A DNA stretch of 35,948 nt from Planctomycetota bacterium (GTDB taxonomy: Bacteria; Planctomycetota; UBA1135; JAKEFM01), in contig JAKEFM010000291.1 in the NCBI GenBank assembly GCA_022616055.1, positions 1 through 35,948 on the forward strand, read 5' to 3'. This document shows positions 7,986-16,096 of the stretch, in pieces (within the stretch, counting starts at the first letter, position 1; every line of letters starts with the position of its first letter). The position numbers were made by a program, and so were the translations under genes. The notes under the pieces were generated by a model. That model was given only the letters and a program-made list of their open reading frames with translations. It was not told where the DNA came from and searched no databases.

Positions 7986-9953
7986 TCAGCCCCCGATCGT
8001 GATCTTCGCCCCCTCCGTCAGCTCGAAGAGGAGCCCGAAGGGAGCGGGGAGCACCGAGACGCCCTGCGCGAAGGTCGTGAACCCGATCAGGGTCGGGTCG
8101 AGCGGGAGCGGCAGGTCGATCCCGCAGCACCCCTCGCACGGACCGCCCGGGGAGAGCACCCCGGCCCCGCACGGGAGGATCAGGGAAGCGGCGGAGAAGG
8201 GATTCACCCAGAAGGTGCCGAACGGGCTCGGGAGCCCTCCGCAGGGAACGGGGGTCCTCATCCCGGGGAGCGCCCCGCCGAAGTCGAGGATCACGAAGGC
8301 GATCCCGAGCGGGCTCCCTCCCGTGATCTGCAGCCCGAAGGTGTTCCCGATGATGGGCGGGACGCAGTTCCCCTTGATCTCCGGGAGGCAGGCGGCCACG
8401 CCCGCGGGGGCCGTGTTGTTCGCGTCCCCGTAGAAGCGCATCGTCGCCGTGTCGCAGGGGTCGATGACGCACTTCATCCCGGCGGGGGGGGCGGCGTTGA
8501 CCGTCCCGGCGAGGCAGACCCCGGCGACGGTGCCCTTGTGGTTCTCGACGCCGATCGTCGCGCTGAAGGCGGTCGGGGCCGCCGGCACGAACGTCGCGTG
8601 GTCGTAGTGGAGCTCGATCCGGTCGTTGCCGTCGCCGGGGACGACGACGTCGTAGGGGCAGGTGCCGGCGGAGGCCACGAGCGCTCCCGCGCTCCCCTCG
8701 AAGAGCTTCACCTGCATCGTGACGCTTCCCACGGATGGGGCGCAGTCGGCGCCCGGTGCGAGGAAGCGGCCGAAGTCGTGCCACTCGAACGTCATGACGC
8801 GGCAGCCCGGGACGCCGTCGACCCGGTAGAACATCCCCGAGGCGGGCGAACCCTCGAGGTCGTCCCAGAAGGGGGCGATCGTCGCGTCGGGATCGCTGGT
8901 GCTCCCCATCGCCGTGTTCGAGAAATCGGTGAAGGAGGAGCCTCGGCCGAGCGCCATGAACCCGTTGGCGTTCATGACGGCCGACTTCATGACGCGGCCG
9001 AAGAGGTTGAACTTCCAGGGGAGCGGGATCGCCGTCCCGGTGATCCCCGTCGAGTTCTGGTCCTCGAAACAGGTCCCCGCGAGGCAGGGGGGCGGGATCG
9101 CGACGGTGCCGGGAAGCCCCTCGATGTGGCAGAAGGGCTCCTGGGGGACGAGCGTCGCCGTCGCCGCGTAGGTCGAAGCCGAGTAGGCGGCGGGAGAGAG
9201 CCGGATGTCGCAGGTGGGGAAGGCCTCGTTCGCCGCCCCGCGGTCCGTCGGCTCGGCGCCGCCGACGGTGGGGACGGTCGTCGTTCCGGCCGCCTCGCAC
9301 CCCACCGTGGCCGACGTGGCCAGGGTCCCGGCATTCGTCGTCTGGCAGGGGCCCATGACCGGAGGCGCGGTGGTGCGGTCGTACCGGAATTCGATCCGGT
9401 TCGGCAGCGTCGCGTGGGTCGAGGAATAGAGGATGCACTGGAACGTGAAGGAGCCCCGCGCGGTGAGGGGAGGATCGATCACGAAGTTCCCGACCCCGGT
9501 CCACTGCACGGTCAGCGTCTCCGCCGCGGGCGTCAGGTCGAAGAGGTAGTCGACCGAGGAGCCGGGGGCGAGGACGACCAGGTCGTCGTGCCAGGGGAAG
9601 ATCGTCTCGTTCGGGGTGGAATTGTCCTCCGGGTGGCGGTTCGTCGCCGAGGCCGAGGTCGTCGCGGTGAACGTGAGCCATCCGTTCGAGCAGATCTGCA
9701 CCGAGACCTTCGCGACGCCGTAGTAGGCGAACGTGAACCCGGCCGGAAAGGGGATGGCCGCCGTCGTCACGTCGTCCGTCGGGGGAAGGAAGGCGTTCAC
9801 CGTCCCCGGGAGGCCGAGGATGCTCGCGAATGCGTTCGGGGTCGGGTCGCAGCGGTACCCGGTGACGGGAGCGCCGGCGGGACAGGGCTGCGCGGGAGCA
9901 GGCGGCGCGGCCAGGAGCGCCGCGGCGCTTCCGAGGAGGAAGACCTTTCTCAT
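7986..9953 (-). CDS. Secreted protein with two nidogen-like domains and shared C-terminal domain
   Basis: A 655-residue exported protein. The frame is open for 67 more codons, but ATG 9953 (MRKVFLL) begins a clear signal peptide (1-22, ending PAPAQ) and has GGAG upstream. Domain A (about 60-225) and domain B (300-480) both follow the nidogen-like pattern also found in the protein at 2877: a YG or FG turn with Lys (YYGVAKVSVQICSNGW, LFGRVMKSAVMNANGF), then WHDDL or FWDDL, and for B a closing FSATIGVENHKGT. The C-terminal domain (about 535-655) contains the cysteine cluster CEGCCG, DPTLIGFTTFAQG and ends ITIGG. Likely an extracellular structural or adhesive protein. No enzyme motif is visible. 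Confidence 0.85.
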   Translation of the reverse strand: MRKVFLLGSAAALLAAPPAPAQPCPAGAPVTGYRCDPTPNAFASILGLPGTVNAFLPPTDDVTTAAIPFPAGFTFAYYGVAKVSVQICSNGWLTFTATTSASATNRHPEDNSTPNETIFPWHDDLVVLAPGSSVDYLFDLTPAAETLTVQWTGVGNFVIDPPLTARGSFTFQCILYSSTHATLPNRIEFRYDRTTAPPVMGPCQTTNAGTLATSATVGCEAAGTTTVPTVGGAEPTDRGAANEAFPTCDIRLSPAAYSASTYAATATLVPQEPFCHIEGLPGTVAIPPPCLAGTCFEDQNSTGITGTAIPLPWKFNLFGRVMKSAVMNANGFMALGRGSSFTDFSNTAMGSTSDPDATIAPFWDDLEGSPASGMFYRVDGVPGCRVMTFEWHDFGRFLAPGADCAPSVGSVTMQVKLFEGSAGALVASAGTCPYDVVVPGDGNDRIELHYDHATFVPAAPTAFSATIGVENHKGTVAGVCLAGTVNAAPPAGMKCVIDPCDTATMRFYGDANNTAPAGVAACLPEIKGNCVPPIIGNTFGLQITGGSPLGIAFVILDFGGALPGMRTPVPCGGLPSPFGTFWVNPFSAASLILPCGAGVLSPGGPCEGCCGIDLPLPLDPTLIGFTTFAQGVSVLPAPFGLLFELTEGAKITIGG

Positions 9954-9971
9954 GCGGATCGAACTCCGGAG

Positions 9972-10022
9972 GGACCTCGTCCGAGGAAGTCGCCGAGAAG
10001 AGGTCCGACCCTCCCGGCGACT
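9972..10022 (-). promoter_or_regulatory. Pseudoknot-like leader element upstream of the secreted protein
   Basis: Two perfect stems interleave: GGACCTC (9972-9978) with GAGGTCC (10000-10006), and AGTCGCCG (9988-9995) with CGGCGACT (10015-10022). The order arm1-arm2-arm1'-arm2' is an H-type pseudoknot, or else two mutually exclusive hairpins. It lies 19-69 bases before ATG 9953 and could be in that gene's 5' leader. Nothing else is evident in the 238 bases between this gene and the hydrolase at 10192. Confidence 0.35.
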
Positions 10023-10191
10023 CCTGCCCGAGTGCCGTCCGCGCATGCCGAGCCGCGCGACGGGCCTCCGCGCAGGGAACCTTCCGAGAGGACATCGTCC
10101 GCCCGATCCCGCCGCCCCGTCAAGCGCGCGGCATCCTCCGTTCCTTGATCGCACCCCCGCCCCCCCCTACGCTCGCCTCCGGAGTTTTCCG

Positions 10192-11067
10192 ATGCGCATC
10201 TTCGAGCCCCACATCCACATGTTCTCGCGGGTGACGGACGACTACGAGGCGATGGCCCTCGCCGGCGTCCGCGCCCTCCTCGAGCCCGCCTTCTGGCTCG
10301 GACAGCCCCGGCGCCACGCCGGGACCTTCTTCGACTACTTCGACTCCCTCCTCGACTTCGAGGTCCGGCGCGCGGCCGAGTTCGGGATCGAGCACTTCTG
10401 CGCGCTCTCCCTCAACCCGAAGGAGGCGAACGACGAGCGCCTCGCCGCCGAGGTCCTCGCCCGCCTGCCCGAGTACCTGCGCCACGAGCGCGTGCTCGCC
10501 GTCGGCGAGGTCGGCTTCGACTCGATCAGCCCGGCCGAGGAGAAGGCGCTGCGGGCCCAGGTCGAGATCGCCGCCTCGATGAAGCTCCCCCTCCTCGTCC
10601 ACACCCCCCACCGCGACAAGCGCCGGGGGACGGTGCGCACCCTGGAGATCGTGAAGGAGATGCGCTTCCCCCCCGAGCGCGTCCTCGTCGACCACAACAC
10701 CGAGGAGACGACGCCGCTCGCGCGGGCGGCGGGATGCTGGGCGGGGCACACCGTCTACCCGAGGACGAAGCTCTCCGCCGAGCGCTTCGTCAACATCCTC
10801 GACGAGAACGGGCTCGAGGGGATGCTCGTCAACTCCTCGGCCGACTGGGGGGTGTCGGACGCCCTGAACGCCGCCAAGTCCGCGCGCGAGATGCTCCGGC
10901 GAGGCTACGGCGAGGACCAGGTGGACAAGGTCGTCTGGGAGAACCCGGTCGCCTTCTACTCCCAGTCGGGGCGCCTCCGCCTCAAGGCGGCAGGCTCGGA
11001 GGTCCGCCGGGAGCCGGGCGCGGATCAGAAGAAGATCAGCGTCGCCGCGAGGTTGGAGGCGTCGTAG
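10192..11067 (+). CDS. TatD-family metal-dependent hydrolase, EboB-like
   Basis: A 291-residue cytoplasmic TIM-barrel hydrolase. ATG 10192 follows GGAG at 7 bases; upstream in-frame sequence belongs to the divergent gene's leader. Metal ligands typical of TatD are all present: His7 and His9 (EPHIHMFS), Glu106 (VGEVGFD), His137 (LLVHTPHRDK), His168 (VDHNTEE) and Asp218 (SSADWGVSD). The strings DDYEAMALAGVRALLEPAF and WLGQPRRHAGTF resemble the TatD-like protein EboB of ebo gene clusters, which are linked to moving a metabolite precursor out of the cytoplasm. No eboC, eboD or eboE is in this window, so that role is only an inference. The last 43 bases overlap the convergent metalloprotease gene. 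Confidence 0.85.
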   Translation: MRIFEPHIHMFSRVTDDYEAMALAGVRALLEPAFWLGQPRRHAGTFFDYFDSLLDFEVRRAAEFGIEHFCALSLNPKEANDERLAAEVLARLPEYLRHERVLAVGEVGFDSISPAEEKALRAQVEIAASMKLPLLVHTPHRDKRRGTVRTLEIVKEMRFPPERVLVDHNTEETTPLARAAGCWAGHTVYPRTKLSAERFVNILDENGLEGMLVNSSADWGVSDALNAAKSAREMLRRGYGEDQVDKVVWENPVAFYSQSGRLRLKAAGSEVRREPGADQKKISVAARLEAS

Positions 11068-12680
11068 GGCGGGAGCCCGCCCGCGGGGATCGAGACCGAC
11101 TGGAAGTAGACCGTCGAGCCGGTGAAGCCGGGGGGGACGTAGAGGACCGAATCGGCCCGCCCCTGCGCGGCGCTCGCGACCTGCGGCGGGAGGAGGAGGA
11201 TCTCCGAGAAGGCGTTCCCGAGGTCGAGGTCGACGACTCCGGGGAGGAGGGAGGGGAGGTTCGAGAAGCTGAGGATCAGCAGGACGATCCGGCCCGGCGC
11301 CGTGAAGGTCTGCGCCGGCAGCGTCCCGTAGGAGGCGGTGAGCGGCGGGACGAGGAGGACTGGCGGATCGCAGGCGGCGACGTCGATCGAGAGGGCGTTG
11401 CTCGTTCCCCCCGGGCTCGTCGCCGTCACGGTCGCGGGACCGAGCGGCAGGCCCGGCGGGAGGAGGAAGTCGATCTGGGCGTCGCTCACGGAGGAGAGGA
11501 TCGCGGAGGGGACCAGGAGTCCGCCGACGCTGACCGAGGTGACGGGGCCCAGGCTCGCTCCCGACAGGGTGACCGTCGGCGTCGGCACGCCGGCGACGGG
11601 GACGGTCGGAGGGGCGAGGGAGGCGAGGACCGGCGCGGGAGGGGGGGCGATCGAGACCGGCCAGGCGTTCGAGAGGGTCGAGCCGGTCGTCCCCGGCACC
11701 TTCACGAGAAGGTCGCCGCTCACGGGGACCGGCGCGAGGCCCGGGATCGTGACCGAGATCGAGGTCCCTCCGCCGGAGGAGTCGAGGGGCCCGACGATCC
11801 GGGGCGCCGGGCTCCCGGTGCCGGCCGTGAACCAGACCTCGTTCCCCGAGGGGGCGAAGTTGACCCCGGCGATCGCGATCGTCGCGCCCGGAGCCGCCGC
11901 CCCCGAGAGGCCGGTGATCCGAGGTTTCGCGGGATCGGCCGCCCCGTAGATCGCCTTCGCGCCGTCCCCGTCGTCCGTCGCGATCGACCGGTCGGCGACG
12001 CCATTGCCGAGAACGGCCGGGAACATCGTCGCGCCCGAGTCCGCGCTGTGGCCGAGGCCGAGGGCGTGGCCGAGCTCGTGGACCGCGACCCCCTGGATGT
12101 CGAAGCCGGCGATCCCGCCGCCCGGCCCGTCGTCCCAGGTCCACTGCGGGTCGTCGAAGAGGATCTGCCAGTCGGTCCCGGGATAGGTGACGGCGAGGAT
12201 CCCGGGCCCGAGGGTCGTCGAGGAGGCGGCGACCGTCTTCCCGGGGAGGCCGGGGATCCCGGCTCCCTGGAAGGAGTAGTCGAAGTTCGCGAGGGGATTG
12301 TCGACCGCCGGCGTGTTCCCCGGATCCCCGCCGAGCGCCCCCTGGGTCGGGTCTCCGCCCCCCGTGGGGCCATGGCGCCAGCTCCCCCATTCGACCGCGG
12401 CCTTCCAGACCGCGAGGACCGCCCCCGACGCGCCGGGGAAGCTCGCGCTCGGGTTCGCGTTGTCGTTCGCCGTCGCGTCCGAGAAGGTCGAGGGGAAGAC
12501 GACGAAGCCCCGATGCCCGACGGGGAGATCCCCGCCGAGGAGGGAGTACGCGGGCACGAGCGTCGGCGCGGCGAGCGCGGCGGCCCCGGCGGCGAGGAGG
12601 AGCGAGGCGGTTCTCCGGGGGGCTCGCACGGGGGCTGGCCGGGGGCGAAACGGCCGGGGGGGAGGCAACAGTCTATCCAT
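11025..12680 (-). CDS. Secreted matrixin-type metalloprotease with TIG domains
   Basis: A 551-residue exported protease. The zinc motif HELGHALGLGHS (His201, Glu202, His205, His211) and the Met-turn at Met219 (GATMFP), followed by DDGDGAKAIYG, mark a metzincin of the matrixin kind (M10). Two immunoglobulin-like TIG/IPT domains follow at about 252-345 and 346-435 (PRITGLSGAAAPG, PVLASLAPPTVPV). The C-terminal 110 residues resemble the domain of the neighbouring secreted proteins (VPPGFTGSTVYFQSVSIPAG). No propeptide cysteine switch is apparent. ATG 12680 gives a long basic n-region before the hydrophobic signal at 26-39; GTG at 12629 is an alternative start. Divergent from the trypsin-like protease at 12882, perhaps with shared control. 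Confidence 0.85.
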   Translation of the reverse strand: MDRLLPPPRPFRPRPAPVRAPRRTASLLLAAGAAALAAPTLVPAYSLLGGDLPVGHRGFVVFPSTFSDATANDNANPSASFPGASGAVLAVWKAAVEWGSWRHGPTGGGDPTQGALGGDPGNTPAVDNPLANFDYSFQGAGIPGLPGKTVAASSTTLGPGILAVTYPGTDWQILFDDPQWTWDDGPGGGIAGFDIQGVAVHELGHALGLGHSADSGATMFPAVLGNGVADRSIATDDGDGAKAIYGAADPAKPRITGLSGAAAPGATIAIAGVNFAPSGNEVWFTAGTGSPAPRIVGPLDSSGGGTSISVTIPGLAPVPVSGDLLVKVPGTTGSTLSNAWPVSIAPPPAPVLASLAPPTVPVAGVPTPTVTLSGASLGPVTSVSVGGLLVPSAILSSVSDAQIDFLLPPGLPLGPATVTATSPGGTSNALSIDVAACDPPVLLVPPLTASYGTLPAQTFTAPGRIVLLILSFSNLPSLLPGVVDLDLGNAFSEILLLPPQVASAAQGRADSVLYVPPGFTGSTVYFQSVSIPAGGLPPYDASNLAATLIFF

Positions 12681-12881
12681 GGATCCCGGCGGACCGGGAG
12701 GGGGGTGAGAATCCGGGGCGGGGCGCGACGCCCAAGATGCCGGCCGGAGGGTGGGAGATCCGGAGACCGGACCCCGCCACGATCGGGTCCGTCCTCCCCG
12801 GAGGGCGCGCCCGGCCGGCGCGGGGTTCCCCGCCGCCGGAGGCCCGGATTCCCGGGGAAAAGAACGCGAGGAGATCCCGTG
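12681..12881. promoter_or_regulatory. Divergent intergenic region between two protease genes
   Basis: The 201 bases between the metalloprotease (minus) and trypsin-like protease (plus) starts must contain the promoters of both unless these lie in coding sequence. A 7-bp inverted repeat CGGACCC/GGGTCCG at 12768-12774 and 12785-12791 with a 10-base spacer could be a regulator site or hairpin. GAGGAG at about 12868-12873 is the ribosome binding site for the plus gene. I cannot point to a convincing -35/-10 pair. Confidence 0.4.
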
Positions 12882-15800
12882 ATGAAGGTCCGGATTTCGA
12901 TGCGCGGCCGGGTCAGGCGGAGGGCGGCCCTCCCCCTCTTCTGGGTCGGATGCCTGCTCGGAGCCGGGAACGCGGCCCGCGGCCAGACGACCGGCCACTG
13001 GGAACCTCAGGCCATCGACACGGGCCCCCTCGGGAACGACGGGGACGGGCCGGCCGTCGCCTTCCAGCAGCTGATCCAGCTCCCCCCGACGACTCCCTGG
13101 CTCCGGGTCCACTTCGCAGCGGCCGAGCTGAAGAAGGGGAGCGCCGTCCGGGTGACCTCGATGCTCGACGGGGACTCGCAGACGCTGAACGCCGTCCACC
13201 TCCAGCAGTGGAAGTCCTACACGGCCTTCTTCAACGGCTCGGCCGTCCTCCTCGAGCTGATCGCCGGCCCCCACACCGAGGGGAACTTCCTCCAGATCGC
13301 CCAGATCTGGGCGGGAGATCCCCCCGGGGTGTCCGCGCTCCCCGAGACCATCTGCGGGGGCACCGACAACCGGGTTCCCTCGAGCGACGAGCGCATCGGC
13401 CGGATCGCCGTCAACTCCACCTTCACGGGCTGCTCGACGGCCCCCTGCGGGTGGTGCACGGGGTGGATCATCTCCGAGCCGGTGGGGAGTCTCGACAAGT
13501 GCCACCTCACGGCCGGGCACTGCTTTAACCATGCGCTCTTCGTCGCCCCCGTGCTGCAGTTCAACGTGCCCGACTCGGACGCCGACTGCTCGATCAACCA
13601 TCCCCCCGCATCGGACCAGTTCGCCATCGACGACGACGGGGCCACGTGGAACGACGACGGCCCCAGCGCGATCGGCGACGACTGGGCCGTCTTCAAGTGC
13701 TTCCCCAACACGGAGACCGGACTCTATACCTTCCAGTCCCAGGGCTTCCTCGCCTTCGGGCTCGCCGACGCGATGCCGCCGGTCGACACGACCGTCCGCG
13801 TCACGGGCTACGGAATCGACGGGACCGACGCGAACAACGCGACCGGAGCCAACGACTCCTGCACCTGCGTCTCTGGGGACGACACGGGGACCCGGCACAC
13901 CATCCAGCAGACCCACACCGGCCCTCTCACGGCGACGGCCGGAGCGGCGATCGAGTACCAGGTCGACACCTGCGGAGGCAACTCGGGAAGCCCCGTGATC
14001 GACGCGTGCGCGGGCGAAGCGATCGGCATCCACACGAACGGAGGGTGCGGCACGGACGGCGCGGGGAATCCGGTCGGGGACAACAGCGGCACCAAGATCA
14101 CCCTCCAGGCCCTCCTCGACGCGATCGCCGTCGGGTGCCCGGTCCCCCCCGACCCGAACGACGACTGCGTCGGCAGCATCCTGATCGGGGAGGGGCCGAG
14201 CCCTCCCTTCAACACCGCCGGATCGACCAACTCCTACTTCATGACGGCGGGGCCGTGCGGACCGGGGGGGAACGACGTCTGGTTCGCCTACACCCCCGCG
14301 TGCACGGGGGTCGCGACCCTCTCGCTTTGCCCGCCGGGGATCGCCACCTTCGACGCGATCCTCGAGGTCTTTTCCGGCTCCTGCGGCGCGCTCACCTCCC
14401 TCGCCTGCAACGATGACTCCTGCGGGACGGCGCCGCAGGTGTCCGTGGCGGTGACGCAGGGGACGACCTACCGGATCCGGGTCGCTGGGTTCTCCGGCGC
14501 GACCGGGACCTTCGCCTTCAACATCGCCTGCTCGCCGCCGTCTCCCACGACCGACTACAGCGATGCGCCGGCGGGCGCGGGGATCGCGGTCCACACCAGC
14601 GCCACCGCCTCGGAGAGGCTCGGGACGGGAGTGACGGGCGAGCCCGGGCCGATCACGGCCGCGTGGTTCGGGGACTCCTTCGACGACGGGATCGTCTCTG
14701 TCGGGAACCTCTTTCCCGGGAGCACGAGCGCCTCGATCGTCGTGAGCGCGGTCAACCCGAGCGCCACGTTCACGGATCGTTGCCGCGTCTGGGTGGACCG
14801 CAACCTCTCGCTGGGCTGGTCGACGGCCACCGACGCGTTGCCAACCCAGACGGCAGCGGTGGGGCCGGCGGGGATGAACTTCACCTTCGGTCCCTTCACC
14901 CTAACCGCGGCAGCGGCTCCCTCCCCCTACGTGAGGGCGAGGCTCTCGTTCAACACGACCGGAGTCGCTTCGGCGATCGGGACGGGCGCCTTCGGAGAGG
15001 TGGAGGACTACGTCCTTCCGGGGACGGGCGGTCCGGCCTCGACTCCGGCGGCGGGGAGCAACGGCTCGGACGCCGGGGATGCTCCGCTCCCGTACCCGCC
15101 GGTGAACTCGACGTTCATCAACAGCGAGCGGCTGGGGGCCTTGGTGGACGGCGACCCCTCCGCTCCGGTGGGATTCCCGACTTCGATCGGGACCGCCGCC
15201 TGGGACGACGACGGGGCCGAGGACGACGCGCTCGTCGCCGTCGGATACCTCCAGGCGGGCAGCGCGGCGAGGCTCCGGGTCCGGGCGACGAACCCGGTCG
15301 GGACCTTCTTGGACGTCTTCTCCGCATGGATGGACTTCGACGGGGACGGCCGGTGGGACGAGCCGGGGGAAGCCTTCGGTCCCGTCTCGGCGAGCGTGGG
15401 GCCCGAGGGGACGACCGTCTGGCTCGGGCCGCTCTCGGTTCCCGTATCTTCGGTGAACCCCGTGCCGACGCGGGTGAAGTTGAGCTTCGCCGACCCCTCC
15501 CAGCCCGCCCATCTCGCGGCCGGGGCGTCGTTCACGTTCGGGGAGATCGAGGACTACCTTCTCCCCCTGACGACGGGGACGGGGTGCGACACGGGCGGGG
15601 CGTCGGCCCCGACGACCTGGGCGGAGGACCCGCCCCGGATCGGGCTTCCGTTCACCTGGAAGGCGGCGGGCCTTCTCCCGGGCGTGCCCGTGACCCTCTC
15701 GATCAGCCCGACGGGGATCCCCGGGGGCATCGATCTCGCCGCCTTGAACCTCCCGATCCCCCCGATGAGCTGCTTCCTCTACGCCGTGCCGTTCATCGTC

Positions 15801-15971
15801 CTCCAGGCTGGACCGGCCGGCGGGGAAGGGAACTGGTCGGCGACGATCCCGGTGCCGGCGATGCCGGGGCTCGCCGGGGCGACGCTGCACCTCCAGAGCT
15901 TCCAGGTCGTCGTGAATCCCTGCCCGCGGGTGCTCGCCACCCCCAATTTCCCGGCGACCGTCGTGCAGTAG
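12882..15971 (+). CDS. Secreted trypsin-like serine protease with GEVEDY domains
   Basis: A 1029-residue exported protease. ATG 12882 (or the adjacent GTG 12879) follows GGAG; residues 1-34 form a signal peptide (LPLFWVGCLLGAG core). The chymotrypsin-fold domain covers about 150-400 with His213 (LTAGHCFN), Asp267 (IGDDWAVF) and Ser368 (TCGGNSGSPV). Around 405-555 is a beta-rich domain of the pre-peptidase C-terminal type (NDVWFAYTPACTG). Two GEVEDY domains end at FGEVEDYVLPG (about 700) and FGEIEDYLLPL (about 890). Residues 915-1029 are the C-terminal domain seen in the other exported proteins (LPIPPMS, then LAGATLHLQSFQVVV). It likely degrades extracellular protein. The gene ends 28 bases before a strong hairpin. 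Confidence 0.9.
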   Translation: MKVRISMRGRVRRRAALPLFWVGCLLGAGNAARGQTTGHWEPQAIDTGPLGNDGDGPAVAFQQLIQLPPTTPWLRVHFAAAELKKGSAVRVTSMLDGDSQTLNAVHLQQWKSYTAFFNGSAVLLELIAGPHTEGNFLQIAQIWAGDPPGVSALPETICGGTDNRVPSSDERIGRIAVNSTFTGCSTAPCGWCTGWIISEPVGSLDKCHLTAGHCFNHALFVAPVLQFNVPDSDADCSINHPPASDQFAIDDDGATWNDDGPSAIGDDWAVFKCFPNTETGLYTFQSQGFLAFGLADAMPPVDTTVRVTGYGIDGTDANNATGANDSCTCVSGDDTGTRHTIQQTHTGPLTATAGAAIEYQVDTCGGNSGSPVIDACAGEAIGIHTNGGCGTDGAGNPVGDNSGTKITLQALLDAIAVGCPVPPDPNDDCVGSILIGEGPSPPFNTAGSTNSYFMTAGPCGPGGNDVWFAYTPACTGVATLSLCPPGIATFDAILEVFSGSCGALTSLACNDDSCGTAPQVSVAVTQGTTYRIRVAGFSGATGTFAFNIACSPPSPTTDYSDAPAGAGIAVHTSATASERLGTGVTGEPGPITAAWFGDSFDDGIVSVGNLFPGSTSASIVVSAVNPSATFTDRCRVWVDRNLSLGWSTATDALPTQTAAVGPAGMNFTFGPFTLTAAAAPSPYVRARLSFNTTGVASAIGTGAFGEVEDYVLPGTGGPASTPAAGSNGSDAGDAPLPYPPVNSTFINSERLGALVDGDPSAPVGFPTSIGTAAWDDDGAEDDALVAVGYLQAGSAARLRVRATNPVGTFLDVFSAWMDFDGDGRWDEPGEAFGPVSASVGPEGTTVWLGPLSVPVSSVNPVPTRVKLSFADPSQPAHLAAGASFTFGEIEDYLLPLTTGTGCDTGGASAPTTWAEDPPRIGLPFTWKAAGLLPGVPVTLSISPTGIPGGIDLAALNLPIPPMSCFLYAVPFIVLQAGPAGGEGNWSATIPVPAMPGLAGATLHLQSFQVVVNPCPRVLATPNFPATVVQ

Positions 15972-15999
15972 GGACGGGACTCGCTCCCGGGGTCCGCAC

Positions 16000-16025
16000 G
16001 GGGCGCGGCCTGACGGCCGCGCCCC
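16000..16025 (+). terminator. Hairpin terminator of the trypsin-like protease
   Basis: GGGGCGCGGCC (16000-16010) and GGCCGCGCCCC (16015-16025) form an 11-bp stem with a TGAC loop, followed by TCTTCCTT. The arms are identical to those at 7922-7949. Confidence 0.75.
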
Positions 16026-16096
16026 TCTTCCTTCGCCGGCGAACCCCTTGCGTCGGATCCTCCCAGGTCGCCGGGTCCCGGCAGGAGCCTCCTACA

